64,000 nucleotides of DNA from Salminus brasiliensis (GCF_030463535.1 NC_132878.1:38424761-38488760); one strand, 5' to 3'. Counted from the first letter of the stretch, positions 36,686 through 48,464 are shown. The notes: a model not told the origin generated them from the letters alone. Numbers and translations are program-made.

Positions 36686-37339
36686 TGTCATGGCTGGTTA
36701 GGCCAGACACAGAGGGACGAACACTCGCAGAGATGGATCCAATGCAAGTACTTTTATTAACAAAAAAGGGGTACAACACATAGGCTAAACGAAGCAAACA
36801 ATGAACACAAAAACGCACCTGAGACCAGGGGGGACCCTGGGAGCTGAGCTAGGTGAGCTGGGGAGAGAGAGCAGGGGAACCAGCCACTGAACCCTAAATG
36901 GCTAGGCCGACCAAACCTGAAGACACGAAGTCGAAGAGGGTCAGCTAGCTAGAATAAATCCAGGGAGCGAGCGAGGGTGCCTCGCAAAACTCAACGCTAG
37001 AAGCAAGGTCTGCTCGTGGACCTGAACTGTGAACCAAACTGGCCTAAACAAACCGTGATCTGAGTCACGAGCCTCTCGGGCTACCTCAAGGCTCTGAACC
37101 CACAATTCTCGGCGAGGAGCTCTGTAGCCGAGCTCCTTAAGTACCCCCCGTCTCAGGTGAAACACATTACAAAACAAGACATGACATAATCCGGAATTGA
37201 ACACATGAACATGAACCTAGACACTGAATCAAATCATTGAATCAAACTACAACGGAAACACAACAAAAGTCCTTCTGTGAGCCTGTGGGCGGCGGCTCGG
37301 AATAGCCCCGGGGGAGGTCGCAATAACGAGGGGCTGACA
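36686..37339 (-). mobile_element. Solo LTR of a retrotransposon
   Basis: A 654-bp segment begins TGTCATGG and ends GGGCTGACA, so it has TG...CA boundaries with TGTCA/TGACA inverted tips. It is flanked by a perfect 5-bp duplication, GTGAT (36681-36685 and 37340-37344). On the minus strand it holds an AATAAA (36751 area) and a TACTTAAG TATA-like box (37140 area) in the order expected for an LTR. No internal retroelement coding sequence is present, so it is a product of LTR-LTR recombination. The superfamily is not determined. Confidence 0.8.
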
Positions 37340-37390
37340 GTGATTAATATTGTACACAGTATTTTTTACACAGTCTGCACAAAACTATAC

Positions 37391-37431
<41 letters not shown>
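37391..37431. repeat. (AT)n microsatellite
   Basis: About 20 AT units downstream of the solo LTR. Confidence 0.95.
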
Positions 37432-38616
37432 GCAAATATAAGCTTTGCTTCCAACACCTATTGTTTATGAACAATTCAACTAAAAGGGATGTGAGTGCAA
37501 ACGTTAGATCAACAGTCCATAATTTGAGGTCAGCAGTTCATTATTTGAACCAGACAAGCTTTCCAATCCAAATGTACAAATACGTGTAGCCATTAAAGTG
37601 GCTCTTTTTATTAGTCAAAGCCAGGCAGCGCTAAAATCAGCATGATACAGCTTAAATAGATTTTATTTACATGACATCTGTAGTGCATTTACAATGAATC
37701 TGTGCTTAAAAACTCCCTAACCTAACTGTTTACTGCCATGTGGAGGCCACACTGTAGCCTAGCTAGCTAGCTCTTATGGCCTTCAAAAATGTTGCTATAT
37801 GACCCCTGACTGACCTCAGCTCAGTAATCAAGTATACTTATGTTGAAAGAGTCACTTTAATGGCAATGGTACACTCATCAGGGTGAATCTTGAGTAACTA
37901 ATGGGATCATGAAGAATTTTCTGCTTAAACTTGTTTACTAAACAATTTTTACCCAGCATTAGTATGTGCCCCGCTCTCCTCTATGGATAAGCACTAAACT
38001 AAATGAGACTATTCAAAATCATACTAAATTAAGAATGCTTCAACGTATACACAAGCTCTTATCCAGAGCGACTTACAAAAGTGCTTCATTGTTTATTTAG
38101 AAAGTATATTTTATAGCTTGTTTGTATAGACTAGGATGCAAACGATAATCCTAATCTTGGATACTACTACACACAAAATTCAGTATGGAGTATAATAGTA
38201 GTAGGTCACCATAAATACTCGACACTACACTTCACCCAAGTACTCTCAGAAGAGGTGGCTTTTCAGTCTGCGCTTGAAGACAGCGACCGAGGGGAAGTTC
38301 GTTCCATCACTTAGGTGCCAGGACAAAAAAAGCCTGGATGCTTGTCTTCCATGAAACTCGAAGGGCTCTTGGTTCTGACCGGCTTTAGACCTTTGCCATT
38401 ATGTATGGAGAGGCTTGTCCATTCTTGGCTTTGTAGGCCAACATATCAGCTGCATATATCAGCACATAATTTGTGGATTATCATACAGTACCGTGGGGGT
38501 TAATAAAGTTCAACTGAGCAAAAGTAAGCAAATGGTTAATGTTCATGCTTGGTGCTCTTCACTTTTTGTAAATGTGTGTCATTCCAGATTTCACGAGCAG
38601 CTGATATACTGTTTAT

Positions 38617-38618
<2 letters not shown>

Positions 38619-38664
<46 letters not shown>
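38619..38664. repeat. (GT)n microsatellite
   Basis: About 22 GT units near the 3' end of intron 1. Confidence 0.95.
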
Positions 38665-38666
<2 letters not shown>

Positions 38667-38924
38667 CGTGCATACAGGAAGGATCCATCACATACTGTGT
38701 GGGAGGGTGTATTCTCACTGTATGTGTGAGTAAGTGTGCATGTCTGCTCAATGCTGGATCCAAGATATAATGAGCCTCTTTTTTTCTCCCCTTACTGAGA
38801 GATCAACACTGCATACGTATGAAATCACACTACTCTCTCCAGAAAAAACAGTTGTGAAACGCTGCAATGGACGGGGTAACATTGGTCAAATGATCTCATT
38901 TCATGATTTCATCAATCAGTCATG

Positions 38925-39135
38925 GCCTATGCAAAAGTTTGGTCACCCTAAGCCATTCAAAGCCTTCCCCTAAAACCCACAGTCCCTTTGACCATCATAG
39001 AAAATCTGTGGCCAGACCTGAAACAAGCTGTGCATGCAAAGCAACCCAAGAATATCTCCAGAGGCCTTCTACAAAGGAAAGCGTTTGCGAGCTGTGATTT
39101 GTGCCAGAGTGGGTGTTATGAAAGACTAAGAGTAA
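38925..39135 (+). pseudogene. Tc1/mariner transposase C-terminal relic
   Basis: The frame at 38988 reads IIENLWPDLKQAVHAKQP, the region around the third catalytic acidic residue of Tc1 transposases (usual form PIENLW...LK). A frameshift follows before an RLRAV-like end. A terminal-repeat-like TATGCAAAAGTTTGGTCACC lies just upstream at about 38930, showing internal deletion. Dead fragment. Confidence 0.75.
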
Positions 39136-39896
39136 GAGTAAGACTTAGTGCATTAGGATTTGCTGAAAAGAACAGAGGCTGTGCTTCATACTTCTCATCA
39201 AACGTTCCCAAGCGTTCGCATAGAGCTGTACGCCTGTAAAAACATTCAGTAATATTCTTTTGCTTGTCTTTCTCTTTACACTAACTAACTGGCAACATGT
39301 CTTTAGCCCTGCTTTAAAAGAAAACATCAACAGAAAATGACTCTTGTGATCGTATTGCAGGCTAAACAAACAAAGGAAACCATTTTGCCCAGGCTTCCCA
39401 TTGACTAATATTCAAAAGTACTTGTGGCTCATTTGCTACCTCCAGCTGTGGATTAGACTGTTGTGAGGGGAACATTATTTTTTATCTTTGGGTGCGTTTC
39501 ATCAATGAGATACATGACTCATATGGCTCTCTGTGTCTGTGCCTAACAAAGCCAACTTATGTAACACTGTTATTGTGGCCTTATTCCATGTATCGGGTCC
39601 GAACTCAATTGTGCACTTGTGAATGAATGTATGATGGGCGACTGAGGGACAATACACCAATACAGACAAAGACTTTTTGTTGTACCTCCTAATACAGGTG
39701 GATCCAGTCCTAATTTCTTTATGTTATCATGAACAGTAAATGTTAACGTGAAATGTTAAATACTGCATTATATAATAATGTAATTAAACTATCAACATCT
39801 CTAGCTATATACCATGACCCTAGTCCTGATTCACATTTAAGGAAAACGTTATTCAGTTTTTGGCTAATATTTTCTATTTTCTCTCTTTTGGCACAG

Positions 39897-41306
39897 AATT
39901 CCATTCGGCACAACTTGTCCCTGCACAGCCGTTTTGTCCGTGTTCAGAACGAAGGAACTGGAAAGAGCTCCTGGTGGATGATAAATCCTGAAGGGGGTCG
40001 AGGAGGCAAGGCACCACGTCGTCGTGCTGTCTCCATGGACAATGGAAACAAGTACAAGGGTGCTCGAGGACGTGCAGCTAAAAAGAAGGCAGCAGTATTA
40101 CAGGCTGCCCAGGAGGGCTCGCTAGAGAATGTGTCTGCTGGAGGACTGTCCAAGTGGCCAGGAAGTCCAACATCGCGCAGCAGCGATGAACTGGATTCAT
40201 GTTGGACTGACTTTCGCTCACGAACAAACTCCAACGCTAGCACAATAAGTGGCCGCCTGTCACCCATCCTGGCCAACCCAGAGTTAGATGAGGTTCCAGA
40301 TGACGAGGTTCCACCCCTCTCCCCGATGCTCTACTCAAGTCCCAGCAGCCTCTCTCCGCCCTCGTCATCCTCTTCAAACTCCAAACCTTGCCCAGCTGAG
40401 CTTCCACGATTAAGCACCATGAATCTAAACGATGGTCTAACTGATAACATTATGGAAGATTTATTGGACAACATAACCCTTGTCCAGACTACACAGTCAG
40501 GTCAGGGAGGTTCTGCCTTCAGTTTTGGAAGCACCACATCCTCTCCCAGCTCCTCCACTTCCTCAACAAGCGGTGGCAGCAATGGCGGAGGATTTGGTAA
40601 TTCCATTTTTGGGCCCTCCACTGCAGGACTACGCCAGACGCCCATGCAGACCATCCAGGAGAACAAGCAGACGTCATTCTCAAGCATTTCACACTTTGGG
40701 AACACCACACTTCAGGAGCTGCTGAATTCAGACTCTCTAGGCACTCACAGCCACAGTGATGTCATGATGACACAGTCTGACCCACTCATATCACAGACCA
40801 GCGCAGCTGTCACCTCTCACAACTCCCGCCTCCGCAACGGCCTGATGCTGCCAAACGATCCCATGATGTCATCGTTTAGCTCTGGGCTCAAAGGTCAGAA
40901 CAGCCATCTCCAGAACAACCGACATCATCAGAGTTCCAACACCCAGGGCTCACTGCACTTGCTCCCCAAAAATGGCCTCCCAAGCCTGGCCAATGATGCT
41001 AACAACATAGCCTCAGCCAAGCAGCATCTTCAGCAGCAGTCCATGCTGTTGAGCGAGACTTCTCTGTACTCTGGGCTGAATGGAGGCAGTGGAATAGGGA
41101 CAGATCGCTTTCCATCAGACTTGGACTTAGACATGTTCAACGGGAGTCTCGACTGTGACGTGGATTCCATAATCCGCTCAGACCTGATGGATTCTGATGG
41201 ACTGGACTTTAACTTTGATGCTTTGGTGCAGAATGCAGTAAACCTCAACCCTGTTGGCAACTTCAATGGGACAAAGCAGTCCAGTCAAAGCTGGGTGCCT
41301 GGCTGA
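39897..41306 (+). CDS. foxo3: FOXO3 coding exon 2 (residues 176-644)
   Basis: Second coding exon, entered at acceptor GGCACAG|AAT. It completes the forkhead domain with NSIRHNLSLHSRF (recognition helix, contacting the TTGTTTAC element) and the wing GTGKSSWWMINPEGG. RRRAVSMD at 216-223 is the second AKT site (Ser221, human Ser253) beside the nuclear localisation signal, whose second basic part is RGRAAKKK (232-239). RSRTNS places the third AKT site at Ser287 (human Ser315). A leucine-rich export signal, MEDLLDNITL, lies at 361-370. The C-terminal activation domain is SDLDLDMFNGSLDCD to DGLDFNFDAL (about 582-618), ending SQSWVPG. The total of 644 residues compares with 673 in human FOXO3. The frame is intact throughout. 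The reading frame extends upstream of 39897 only into intron sequence. Confidence 0.97.
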   Translation, partial: NSIRHNLSLHSRFVRVQNEGTGKSSWWMINPEGGRGGKAPRRRAVSMDNGNKYKGARGRAAKKKAAVLQAAQEGSLENVSAGGLSKWPGSPTSRSSDELDSCWTDFRSRTNSNASTISGRLSPILANPELDEVPDDEVPPLSPMLYSSPSSLSPPSSSSSNSKPCPAELPRLSTMNLNDGLTDNIMEDLLDNITLVQTTQSGQGGSAFSFGSTTSSPSSSTSSTSGGSNGGGFGNSIFGPSTAGLRQTPMQTIQENKQTSFSSISHFGNTTLQELLNSDSLGTHSHSDVMMTQSDPLISQTSAAVTSHNSRLRNGLMLPNDPMMSSFSSGLKGQNSHLQNNRHHQSSNTQGSLHLLPKNGLPSLANDANNIASAKQHLQQQSMLLSETSLYSGLNGGSGIGTDRFPSDLDLDMFNGSLDCDVDSIIRSDLMDSDGLDFNFDALVQNAVNLNPVGNFNGTKQSSQSWVPG

Positions 41307-41320
41307 GAACTGTTGCAAAG

Positions 41321-41984
41321 GTGAGCTCTACTGCTATTCATGTTTGTATACAGTATGAGGTCTAGTTATATTCATATTCCATGTTATTGTCATTTTGAAA
41401 AGTCAAACATCCCCTTTTTCTGCTTATTATTTTCTACTTTATATGTTATACAAGTGGTTGCATCTGATTACTGGGTCATGAGTTAATTCCCAGTAATGTC
41501 TGAGCTGTCAAAATTCAATTGGTGGGAAGGATGGATTATTCCATTTCTTACTGTCAGTTTAGAGCTTCTCTGAGGCCAGCTGTCCTACCAGCTACAGTGT
41601 TATGTGAGTGACAGGTCATCATATGCTAGACATGCTGTGGGAGAAGAAAGTGGTGGCCCGTGGGGACATGTAGATAGCAGGAAATTGGAAACAACAAACG
41701 GTGTAATATAACAGTAAAATAAAAGGAAAAATGCCTGGCTTAGAGCACTGCAATCTTTTCTTTAGCACAGCCACGTTCATCCATCAGTTATCCCCTTTAA
41801 CTAGTAGAACAGTGAGACGAAATGGATGTTTGGGGGGTGTTTGGTCATGCTGGAAACTCCAGCACAATCAAACACCCAATGAACGCAAAGTAGCTTGTAT
41901 TTGAATACTATGACTACTATGACAAAAAAATAAACAAACACCAAATGTAACTAACTGATCTCTCTTCTCTTATTTCTTGTCTAG
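41321..41984 (+). other. foxo3: Predicted intron in the foxo3 3' UTR
   Basis: Donor CAAAG|GTGAGC at 41321, 14 bases after the stop codon, and a strong acceptor TCTTATTTCTTGTCTAG ending at 41984. Human FOXO1 is also split just after its stop codon. Because the stop lies less than about 50 bases before the junction, the mRNA should escape nonsense-mediated decay. Confidence 0.7.
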
Positions 41985-43001
41985 GCCCAGAACTGCAGTG
42001 CAAAAAATAAAAAATAAACACGAACAAAATTCCATCCTACACAGACTCACGCCCTCCATTGCCAAGCCTGCCGTAAGCACCAAGCACTGGATCATAGACC
42101 TGTTTACAGACTACAATTCTGGAGAACCTTACCTTCAGTCCAGCAAACACATCATGACACCATCACGAAAGAATGACTGCTAAGACCCACACAGGAGTGC
42201 CAGCCAGCTTCCAGATCCTCCTAGAACAAGACAACAAGATGACTCCAATGAATTATGGAATTGTTTCATTATACGTTATGCAAGTCTAAATAATCTAACT
42301 CTGTTTAGATACAAGATACAAAGTGTTTTGGATGGATGAAAAGTAATGCATAGTTAAGAAAAAAACAGTAGTTTCATGGTCTGCATTCAAGACTTTCTAC
42401 CACTTGTCAAATGCTTGGTCACTATGGTCATCCTCCAAGCGCTCACAATAGAATAACCGATCCAAATGGGCAAAACATGAAAGGACAAAATCACGTCAGT
42501 CTTTACACCTAGAACCTTGTAAATTTCAAAAACTAACAACTCAGGTGGAGTAACATCTTAAATTGGTGCACTTCAGGTTCTGCTTGCGTTTGGAATTTTG
42601 TTAGCAGCATAATCAGTCTCCATTTTGAAGTAGTAGCCTAATACCATTACTGAAGTAATACCTTATTGTAGCGCAATATAATAGGAGAAAGTACTTTTGT
42701 TTGTGTGTACTGTATGTAACTATAAAAAAAGAAAAAGAAGAAAGAAAGAAAAGGTAATTAGCTCTGGCTCTCTTGTCAATGCTTCTAAGTGAGAGCTTAG
42801 CTGGTGGAAGGATGCTTTTTAGCCAGCGAAGCATTCGTGGGATTTCTGGCATATACATGTAGCCAAATGAATGAGTAAATAAACATGTGCTTGCATTGTG
42901 AACATTTCCATGCCATACCGGGTGCTAAATAATCAGTGTTGAGCCTTGTCCTTGATTAAGGCCATGTGTGTTTACAAGGCTTGAAGGACACAACATTAAC
43001 A

Positions 43002-43011
43002 ATTAGCATTA
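43002..43011 (+). promoter_or_regulatory. foxo3: Candidate miR-155 target site
   Basis: ATTAGCATTA is complementary to 10 consecutive bases from position 2 of miR-155 and includes the full 7-base seed match AGCATTA. FOXO3 is a reported miR-155 target in mammals. The pairing is seen; regulation in this species is inferred. Confidence 0.5.
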
Positions 43012-43132
43012 GCGATTAGCATATGGCAGCATTCAGTGGTGGGTAGGCCTTCCCTCTGGAAGCCATCTTTTACTGAGCAAAACAAAACAAAAAAAAAACA
43101 ACAAAAAAAACAATAAGCTATTTTTTGTATAT

Positions 43133-43140
43133 TTGCCAAA
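43133..43140 (+). promoter_or_regulatory. foxo3: Candidate miR-182 target site
   Basis: TTGCCAAA is an 8-base seed match (7 bases plus A opposite position 1) to miR-182. FOXO3 is a reported miR-182 target in mammals. Confidence 0.45.
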
Positions 43141-43648
43141 TTACTTGAACATGTAGGAGATGCTGGTAGCCAAAACCACGAAAAAAATATATATATACAA
43201 AGTTGAATTTAGGGACTTTCCGTCTCTATATGCAAACAACATCACCATGGCTCAGGGGTGAAAGGGGTCATCATGACAACATCAGGGCCCCCATCTAGAC
43301 CTAACTGCAACCTGGTTGTACAATTTGTTTATAGGATAAAACGAATGTTGCGGTATGTAAACATTTATACATCACACAACAAGACAACAATATAAAACAA
43401 CAGAGAATAATTTAGTTGCTGTTTTCTTTTTTTGTTTGTTTTTCCTTTTTTCAGAGAGGGGCTGGGGATATTGGTTGTGGTTTTCCTTCTCTGTTGGAAT
43501 TTTGTTTCAGGACGCTCACCTATTACCATAAAAGCATCAAATCCCCAGTCTCTCTATGGTCTGTGTCTTTCTCCCCATCCCACTTACCCTCCACAGCGTA
43601 CATTCATGTATGCATGTATGTAACTGTGCATATGCATCGTGTGAAATA

Positions 43649-43651
<3 letters not shown>

Positions 43652-43711
<60 letters not shown>
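43652..43711. repeat. (AT)n microsatellite in the 3' UTR
   Basis: About 30 AT units inside the foxo3 trailer. In RNA this self-complementary run would form a hairpin. Confidence 0.95.
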
Positions 43712-43715
<4 letters not shown>

Positions 43716-44624
43716 ATATATGTGTGTGTGTACATCCTGCTTAAATTCATGTAATGTTGTGATGACGCAGTCCCAGTTTTTTCTGGAAAGTTGATGTATT
43801 GATGACAATAGTGTGGGCATACTTGTTGAAGGGGTTTGTACCACTCGTGGGAGGTCTACTTCAAATCCCAGATTGTAAAATACTCCAAGACTTCCTTTTA
43901 TTATTATTTGCTTTGAAGCCAGACTAGCCTCTGAGCCCACAAGCTAGAGGCCAAATGCTGTGCAAGTGTTGCGGGAATGGACAGTGTGTGCATGGCTGGC
44001 TACACAATCTTACAGTGCCATCAGGGGTTTGTAGCATGATCCCGCCCCCTAACCTAACCCTGCTGCTCTATTCATACGCATTTTTACACATACATGCACC
44101 GTAATGACCTCATGGAGTACGGTCAAACCGACGGAAAGAGTTGACATCCCATATTGCAACTGACATATTGTTTGGAAAATCCTTCAAAGAGAACAGCAGC
44201 ACTTAGGAGCACCGAGAATACCCCAACAGAATCCAGTTTTCCTCCCTTTATTCTTCAAACTAGCCCTGCATGCGTTTCTTCTTCTTCCTACTTCTGGAGA
44301 AAAAAAAACAAGAATAATTTACAGGTTCCTCCACATTTTCCATGGGAATAAGGCAGGATTGCTTGTCTCACTGTTTGAACCCAGCGTTATTATCCCTCAT
44401 AAATCAAAGGTGTTATATACCCATGCTGAGAATCAGCAATACGAGTACCACTATTCTAATTTTTTATCCCTGTCTATATCCCTCCATCCTCGCGCCCATC
44501 CCTTTATCTTTGCCTCTTGACCCTGTAGTAATGGCTTCTCTTCTTGATGTTAGTGGGTATTTTTTCCCCTGTGTACTCCATTTTGAATTGTAATCTAGTT
44601 TGTATAAGAAATGGTGCGCATGTA

Positions 44625-44630
44625 AATAAA
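44625..44630 (+). terminator. foxo3: foxo3 poly(A) signal
   Basis: AATAAA in TGTAAATAAAGCTTGG, followed within 25 bases by TTGAGCTGTATTTGTCTG (GT-rich). It is the last strong signal before mobile-element-rich DNA begins. Confidence 0.65.
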
Positions 44631-44839
44631 GCTTGGTTGAGCTGTATTTGTCTGAATCACGTTATTACTTCCCACCTGCTAGTTACGACTCCCCTGTCAC
44701 ATGAATCTACCAGCGCTGGGAGGGTGAAGGCTAGCATGTGCTCTGTCCTCTGAGTCACATGAAGCCAACCACATACCTGGATAGCTGAACACGCTTGGAG
44801 AAGAACACTAATTGCCAGTTCTGCTACATCAGCTAACAG

Positions 44840-45060
44840 ATGCCCAAACTAGCAAGGAAGGGCCATTCATACTTACCACATAGAGAGCAAGGCCAATTAC
44901 GCTCTCTTGAACTCTTGGCCATGAATGGCTGTGGGGATTGAACCAGATGTTAGGGCCAGGGCTTAGATGCCTGCACCTCTCTGGAGCCCAATCACCATAC
45001 TCTCTGGGTGGGTTAGTGACCACTGCAGTAGAACAGTGCAATAAACCATGAGTGGGAATG
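44840..45060 (-). mobile_element. tRNA-derived SINE, inverted copy
   Basis: On the minus strand it reads a GGTTCAATCCCCACAGCC head with a B-box-like GGTTCAATCCC, then AGCGTAATTGGCCTTGCTCT and a TATGTGG...TAAGTATGAATGG body. The body is like the 33862 family but the head differs, so it may be a subfamily. Confidence 0.65.
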
Positions 45061-45309
45061 CCTAACAGTCACTGTACAGGGGATTTTGGCCTTGGCTTGG
45101 CCTTATCCAGATACAATCCTGATACTCATGGCATATGAAGTGACCAGGTGTAAACAGGGTCAAAGTTACTATTTTCTTACCAGAGATGGTGAAAAGAACC
45201 AATAATATGTACAACACAAATTTGCACAAATACACTAATATCCTTTTTGCTATCCAAAACCACCAGCAGACCTGCATTAATTTTATTAATTAAATAAATA
45301 AGGCCTTTA

Positions 45310-45329
45310 TTAAAAAAAAAAAAAAAAAG
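45310..45329. repeat. Poly(A) tract
   Basis: About 18 A residues after AT-rich sequence, possibly a retroposon tail whose body is no longer recognisable. Confidence 0.7.
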
Positions 45330-46857
45330 AAATATTTTGGGCGTCAAGCAATGTATTAGTAACCATTACAAGCCCAGTGCCCGTTCAATTTGTAATGCTT
45401 TTCTATGGAGATTAAACAATGTGTGTGTGCAACTAAATGCTTGCGTCAGCAATTGGTATACCTTAAAGCAGCTGAATTTACTGATTAGAATGGGATGTCT
45501 GAATACTTTTTTTTTACAACTAAAGTGAATGTATTACATTTTTTTACAATCGCGTGGCTCTGACTATCTGATTTCAGAGCATGATCTGTCTGCTTTACAG
45601 TAACAGAACAAAAAACAAGCAAAGATGCTTACCAGAGCCACAAGCAATGTCTGGAATTCACCATCCCTTCCCACACATGCATACATACACTGCCCAAAGG
45701 TCAGGAGTTGTTGCATAACTCCAAGGGCGATCTTTGTTGTGCCAATACTAAGTAAAAAGAATGCCCATGTGTGTTTAAGCATATCTACATGCTGAGTCTT
45801 GACAACTGTTATCAGATATCAAAACCTCTATTAGACTGCATCTTACAGGCTCTACACGACTTTCAGAGGTATATTGTTTCAGTAATTCAAATGTATATAT
45901 ACTTTTATACATTTTTAATATTTGGCATCATTCTAAATTACAACACTATTTTCACAATGCACTTATGAAAAAAAAGAGGAAGAAGAAAAAAAAAACGCCG
46001 GTCACCACTGGTTATTTTTCTCCACTCCAAATAAGATGCCATATCGCCCACCCTTACGCAAAATTACACAATATAATAACGGTTTTATAGACTTCTTGGA
46101 AGCCATATTTTTGGCCATCAGGGTTTTGTTTCCAGATGACACACTCTGTCTGAATCACTGTATTTAAATGAGAAACATGAATGGTTCCATTGACTACAAC
46201 CAGAACCACAACAGCAATGAACTATTTCAAAGAGTCTTAATAGTTCAAAGAAATCTGTCATAAGTGTAGTGTTGTCATCAATGCAGTATGCTGCTGTGAT
46301 GTTAGGTCGACATCCCACCTCTATCTTTTCTTTTATTTTTACCACTTGAGACGTTTAAAATCAAAGACTCCAAAGTTTTGCTACTGGTGTTTTACTCATT
46401 TTTTAAACTCAAACATGTAAATGCCCTCTGTTCTGATTGTCTGTCCTGTACTATGCCTCATTCAAAAGCAGCTGCACAGCAGAAACATAGTCAGAACAAG
46501 GCTGCACAATATATCGTCCCATGCGCAAATTTCATGCAAACACGTCATGCCACAACTTGCTTGATACAAAAGAAAAGTCTGCATTGTTCTCATTTTCCAT
46601 GATATATCTTCCATGATGTATCAATAATGATGTGTCATTATTAATATAATGACATGTTTGGTGCACAAGTTTTAATTAAGCTTATTAATTCACATTCGCT
46701 GCACTACAGCTTAGGGCTGGGCGATATATTATATCATGACATTTATTATTGTTGTCAGCACAACAAAACAGCCCCAGAACTACTGATCTCTTTTCTCTCC
46801 TCTTCCTGTATTTATTTAACTTCCTGAAATATAAATTTTTTTGCAACGAAAAAACCA

Positions 46858-46945
46858 AAAGTGCACAGTTTTGTCATTTCTATTTCATGACATTTCAAAT
46901 AATTGTGAAGCAGCGTTGGCAGTAATGGTAGCTAGTTGGCTATCA
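46858..46945 (+). repeat. Direct repeat, copy 1 (copy 2 at 48465-48556)
   Basis: AGTGCACAGTTTTGTCATTT ... TGTGAAGCAGCGTTGGCAGT is repeated about 1.6 kb downstream with only a few substitutions (AATGCACAGTTTTGACATTT ... GAAGCAGCGTCGGCAGT). A (C/T)TAAATGCA word lies downstream of both. Confidence 0.85.
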
Positions 46946-46989
46946 TTACTAATTCCCCTGTGATGTAGAGTACCTTAATACTAATAGAT

Positions 46990-47345
46990 AAATTAACAAA
47001 GCTTAAATGCATTTTGCACCAAAGTTTGCAGCTGACCACATGAACAACAAAGCCTTCCTGCAGGAACCTTTTATGGACAGAAAAGACAAAGAATTTGCCA
47101 TAATGGGACATTCAATCCTAAGAGCACAATACCAACTGTTAAGCATGGTGGTGGAAGCATCATGCTCTGGGGCTGTGTTGTTGTCAGTGGAACTGGGACA
47201 TTGCACAAAGTGGATGCAATAATGGAAGAGAAAGATTACCGCATAATCTCAAACCATCAACTAGATGACTGACACTTGGGACAACTGGGTGTTCCAACAA
47301 GACAATGATGAAAGGCATTCCCAAAGCCTTTAAGCCAATCGAAAA
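46990..47345 (+). pseudogene. Tc1/mariner transposase relic (central region)
   Basis: Translating in shifting frames gives LLWTEKTK (the first catalytic region, normally WTDE), KHGGGSIMLWGC, then FQQDND (the region of the second catalytic aspartate). Stops and frameshifts separate the parts. KHGGGS is a hallmark of Tc1 transposases. Non-functional. Confidence 0.85.
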
Positions 47346-48464
47346 CAGGACCCCCCTCCAAAAAAAAACAAACAAAAACAAAACAAAAGCTTTCTTTGTA
47401 CATTATTTTCTATTAAAGATCTTCTTCAGCCTCAAAAGGAATAACTGACAGCCCAATACTGACATGACATTCATGTCGATGATGACTATGTGTATACTTC
47501 TGACCACAAACGTATATGCATAAATATTTGCTTGTGTGCCTGTGTGCGTGTTCATGTGTCTTGACCTCTGTTCAAGTGAAGTCATCGCTGCCCTTGCCTT
47601 AGTCTGATTGGCTGGAGCAGTGCAAGGAAGGATCGGTGACACGGGAGATTTGAGAACTAGGCTGCAGTGTGGTGATGTCATTGCTGAAAGGAGGCTTTGT
47701 GTGACCCACAGAAAGAGAGAGAGAGAGACAGAGACAGAGACCGAGACGTGTGATCTCAGGTTTACTGTAGCTCTAGTGTCCATTAGGCAGTAGAATACGA
47801 TCTGTCTCTCATCAGTGTGAGGGACTGCGCCCTCAGTCCTGTTACTGGAAACACCATTAAGCTTTATTGCTGAGGGCACATGTGCAGCACAAAGGCAAAC
47901 ACATGGACACTGCCACACTAGGTGAAGGCTGTAACGCCAAACGATGTTCATCTATTTTTAACTCTGTCTGCCTTTCCTCAAAGATATGAAAAGAACGGGG
48001 CAGTGGCAGCTTACATGTCCTATAGGCAATGGGTGGAAAAAAATTCTTGGCATCCTTCCCCCACTGTGAACTGCCTGTTTTCCAGCTTGAAGATATGAGC
48101 TGTGCAGGGTATGATAGTAACGCCAGCTGAGGTAACCTGACCTTAACATTCGTTTATTTACCAAAAGACTGGCTGCCTTTCTCTATGTACATTTCAAGTC
48201 ACATGTGATCTGTGGCTTCCTGTGCTCATGATATGGCCTTAATATATAATGTAGTGCTGTGAAAAAAGTGTTACGAGTCATGAAACGCCTGTTTGCACTC
48301 GTGTGCATGCCTCCATCATAAACAATGATTTTTTGGACGAGGTGAGCGATATGCTTTACATTATATCACTTTAATTATGTTCTTTTCAACTGTAAAACCT
48401 ATGTAACGTTAACTAGCTAGCTAGCTTAATCTACCCACCCAATCACCCAAATACTGTGCCCAAA

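Larger units (their letters stand above)
4850..39896 (+). other. foxo3: foxo3 intron 1 (about 35 kb)
   Basis: Bounded by donor GTACGC at 4850 and acceptor TTTTGGCACAG ending at 39896. FOXO genes have a very long intron splitting the forkhead domain at this codon. The parts between the listed elements are non-coding; I see no recognisable exon. Stretches such as 11390-11520, 13130-13340 and 13640-13790 are complex, homeodomain-site-rich AT sequence that could be conserved enhancers, but this cannot be shown without alignment. Areas 7000-8880, 22500-25200, 29000-30100 and 34400-36680 hold nothing I can name beyond short simple repeats. Confidence 0.95.
41985..44650 (+). other. foxo3: foxo3 3' UTR exon
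   Basis: AT-rich trailer running to the poly(A) signal AATAAA at 44625-44630, which is followed by GT-rich sequence. An earlier AATAAA near 42878 could give a shorter form. Candidate miR-155 and miR-182 sites lie between the two, so only the long form would carry them. An (AT)n tract interrupts it at 43652-43711. Confidence 0.65.

Noticed and set aside
39753..39896. Upstream extension of the exon 2 reading frame
   Set aside because: Lies before a clear acceptor and is AT-rich intron; conserved FOXO sequence begins exactly at 39897.
41977..42183. 68-codon frame after foxo3
   Set aside because: Starts inside the intron acceptor and continues into the 3' UTR; no similarity, no proper start.
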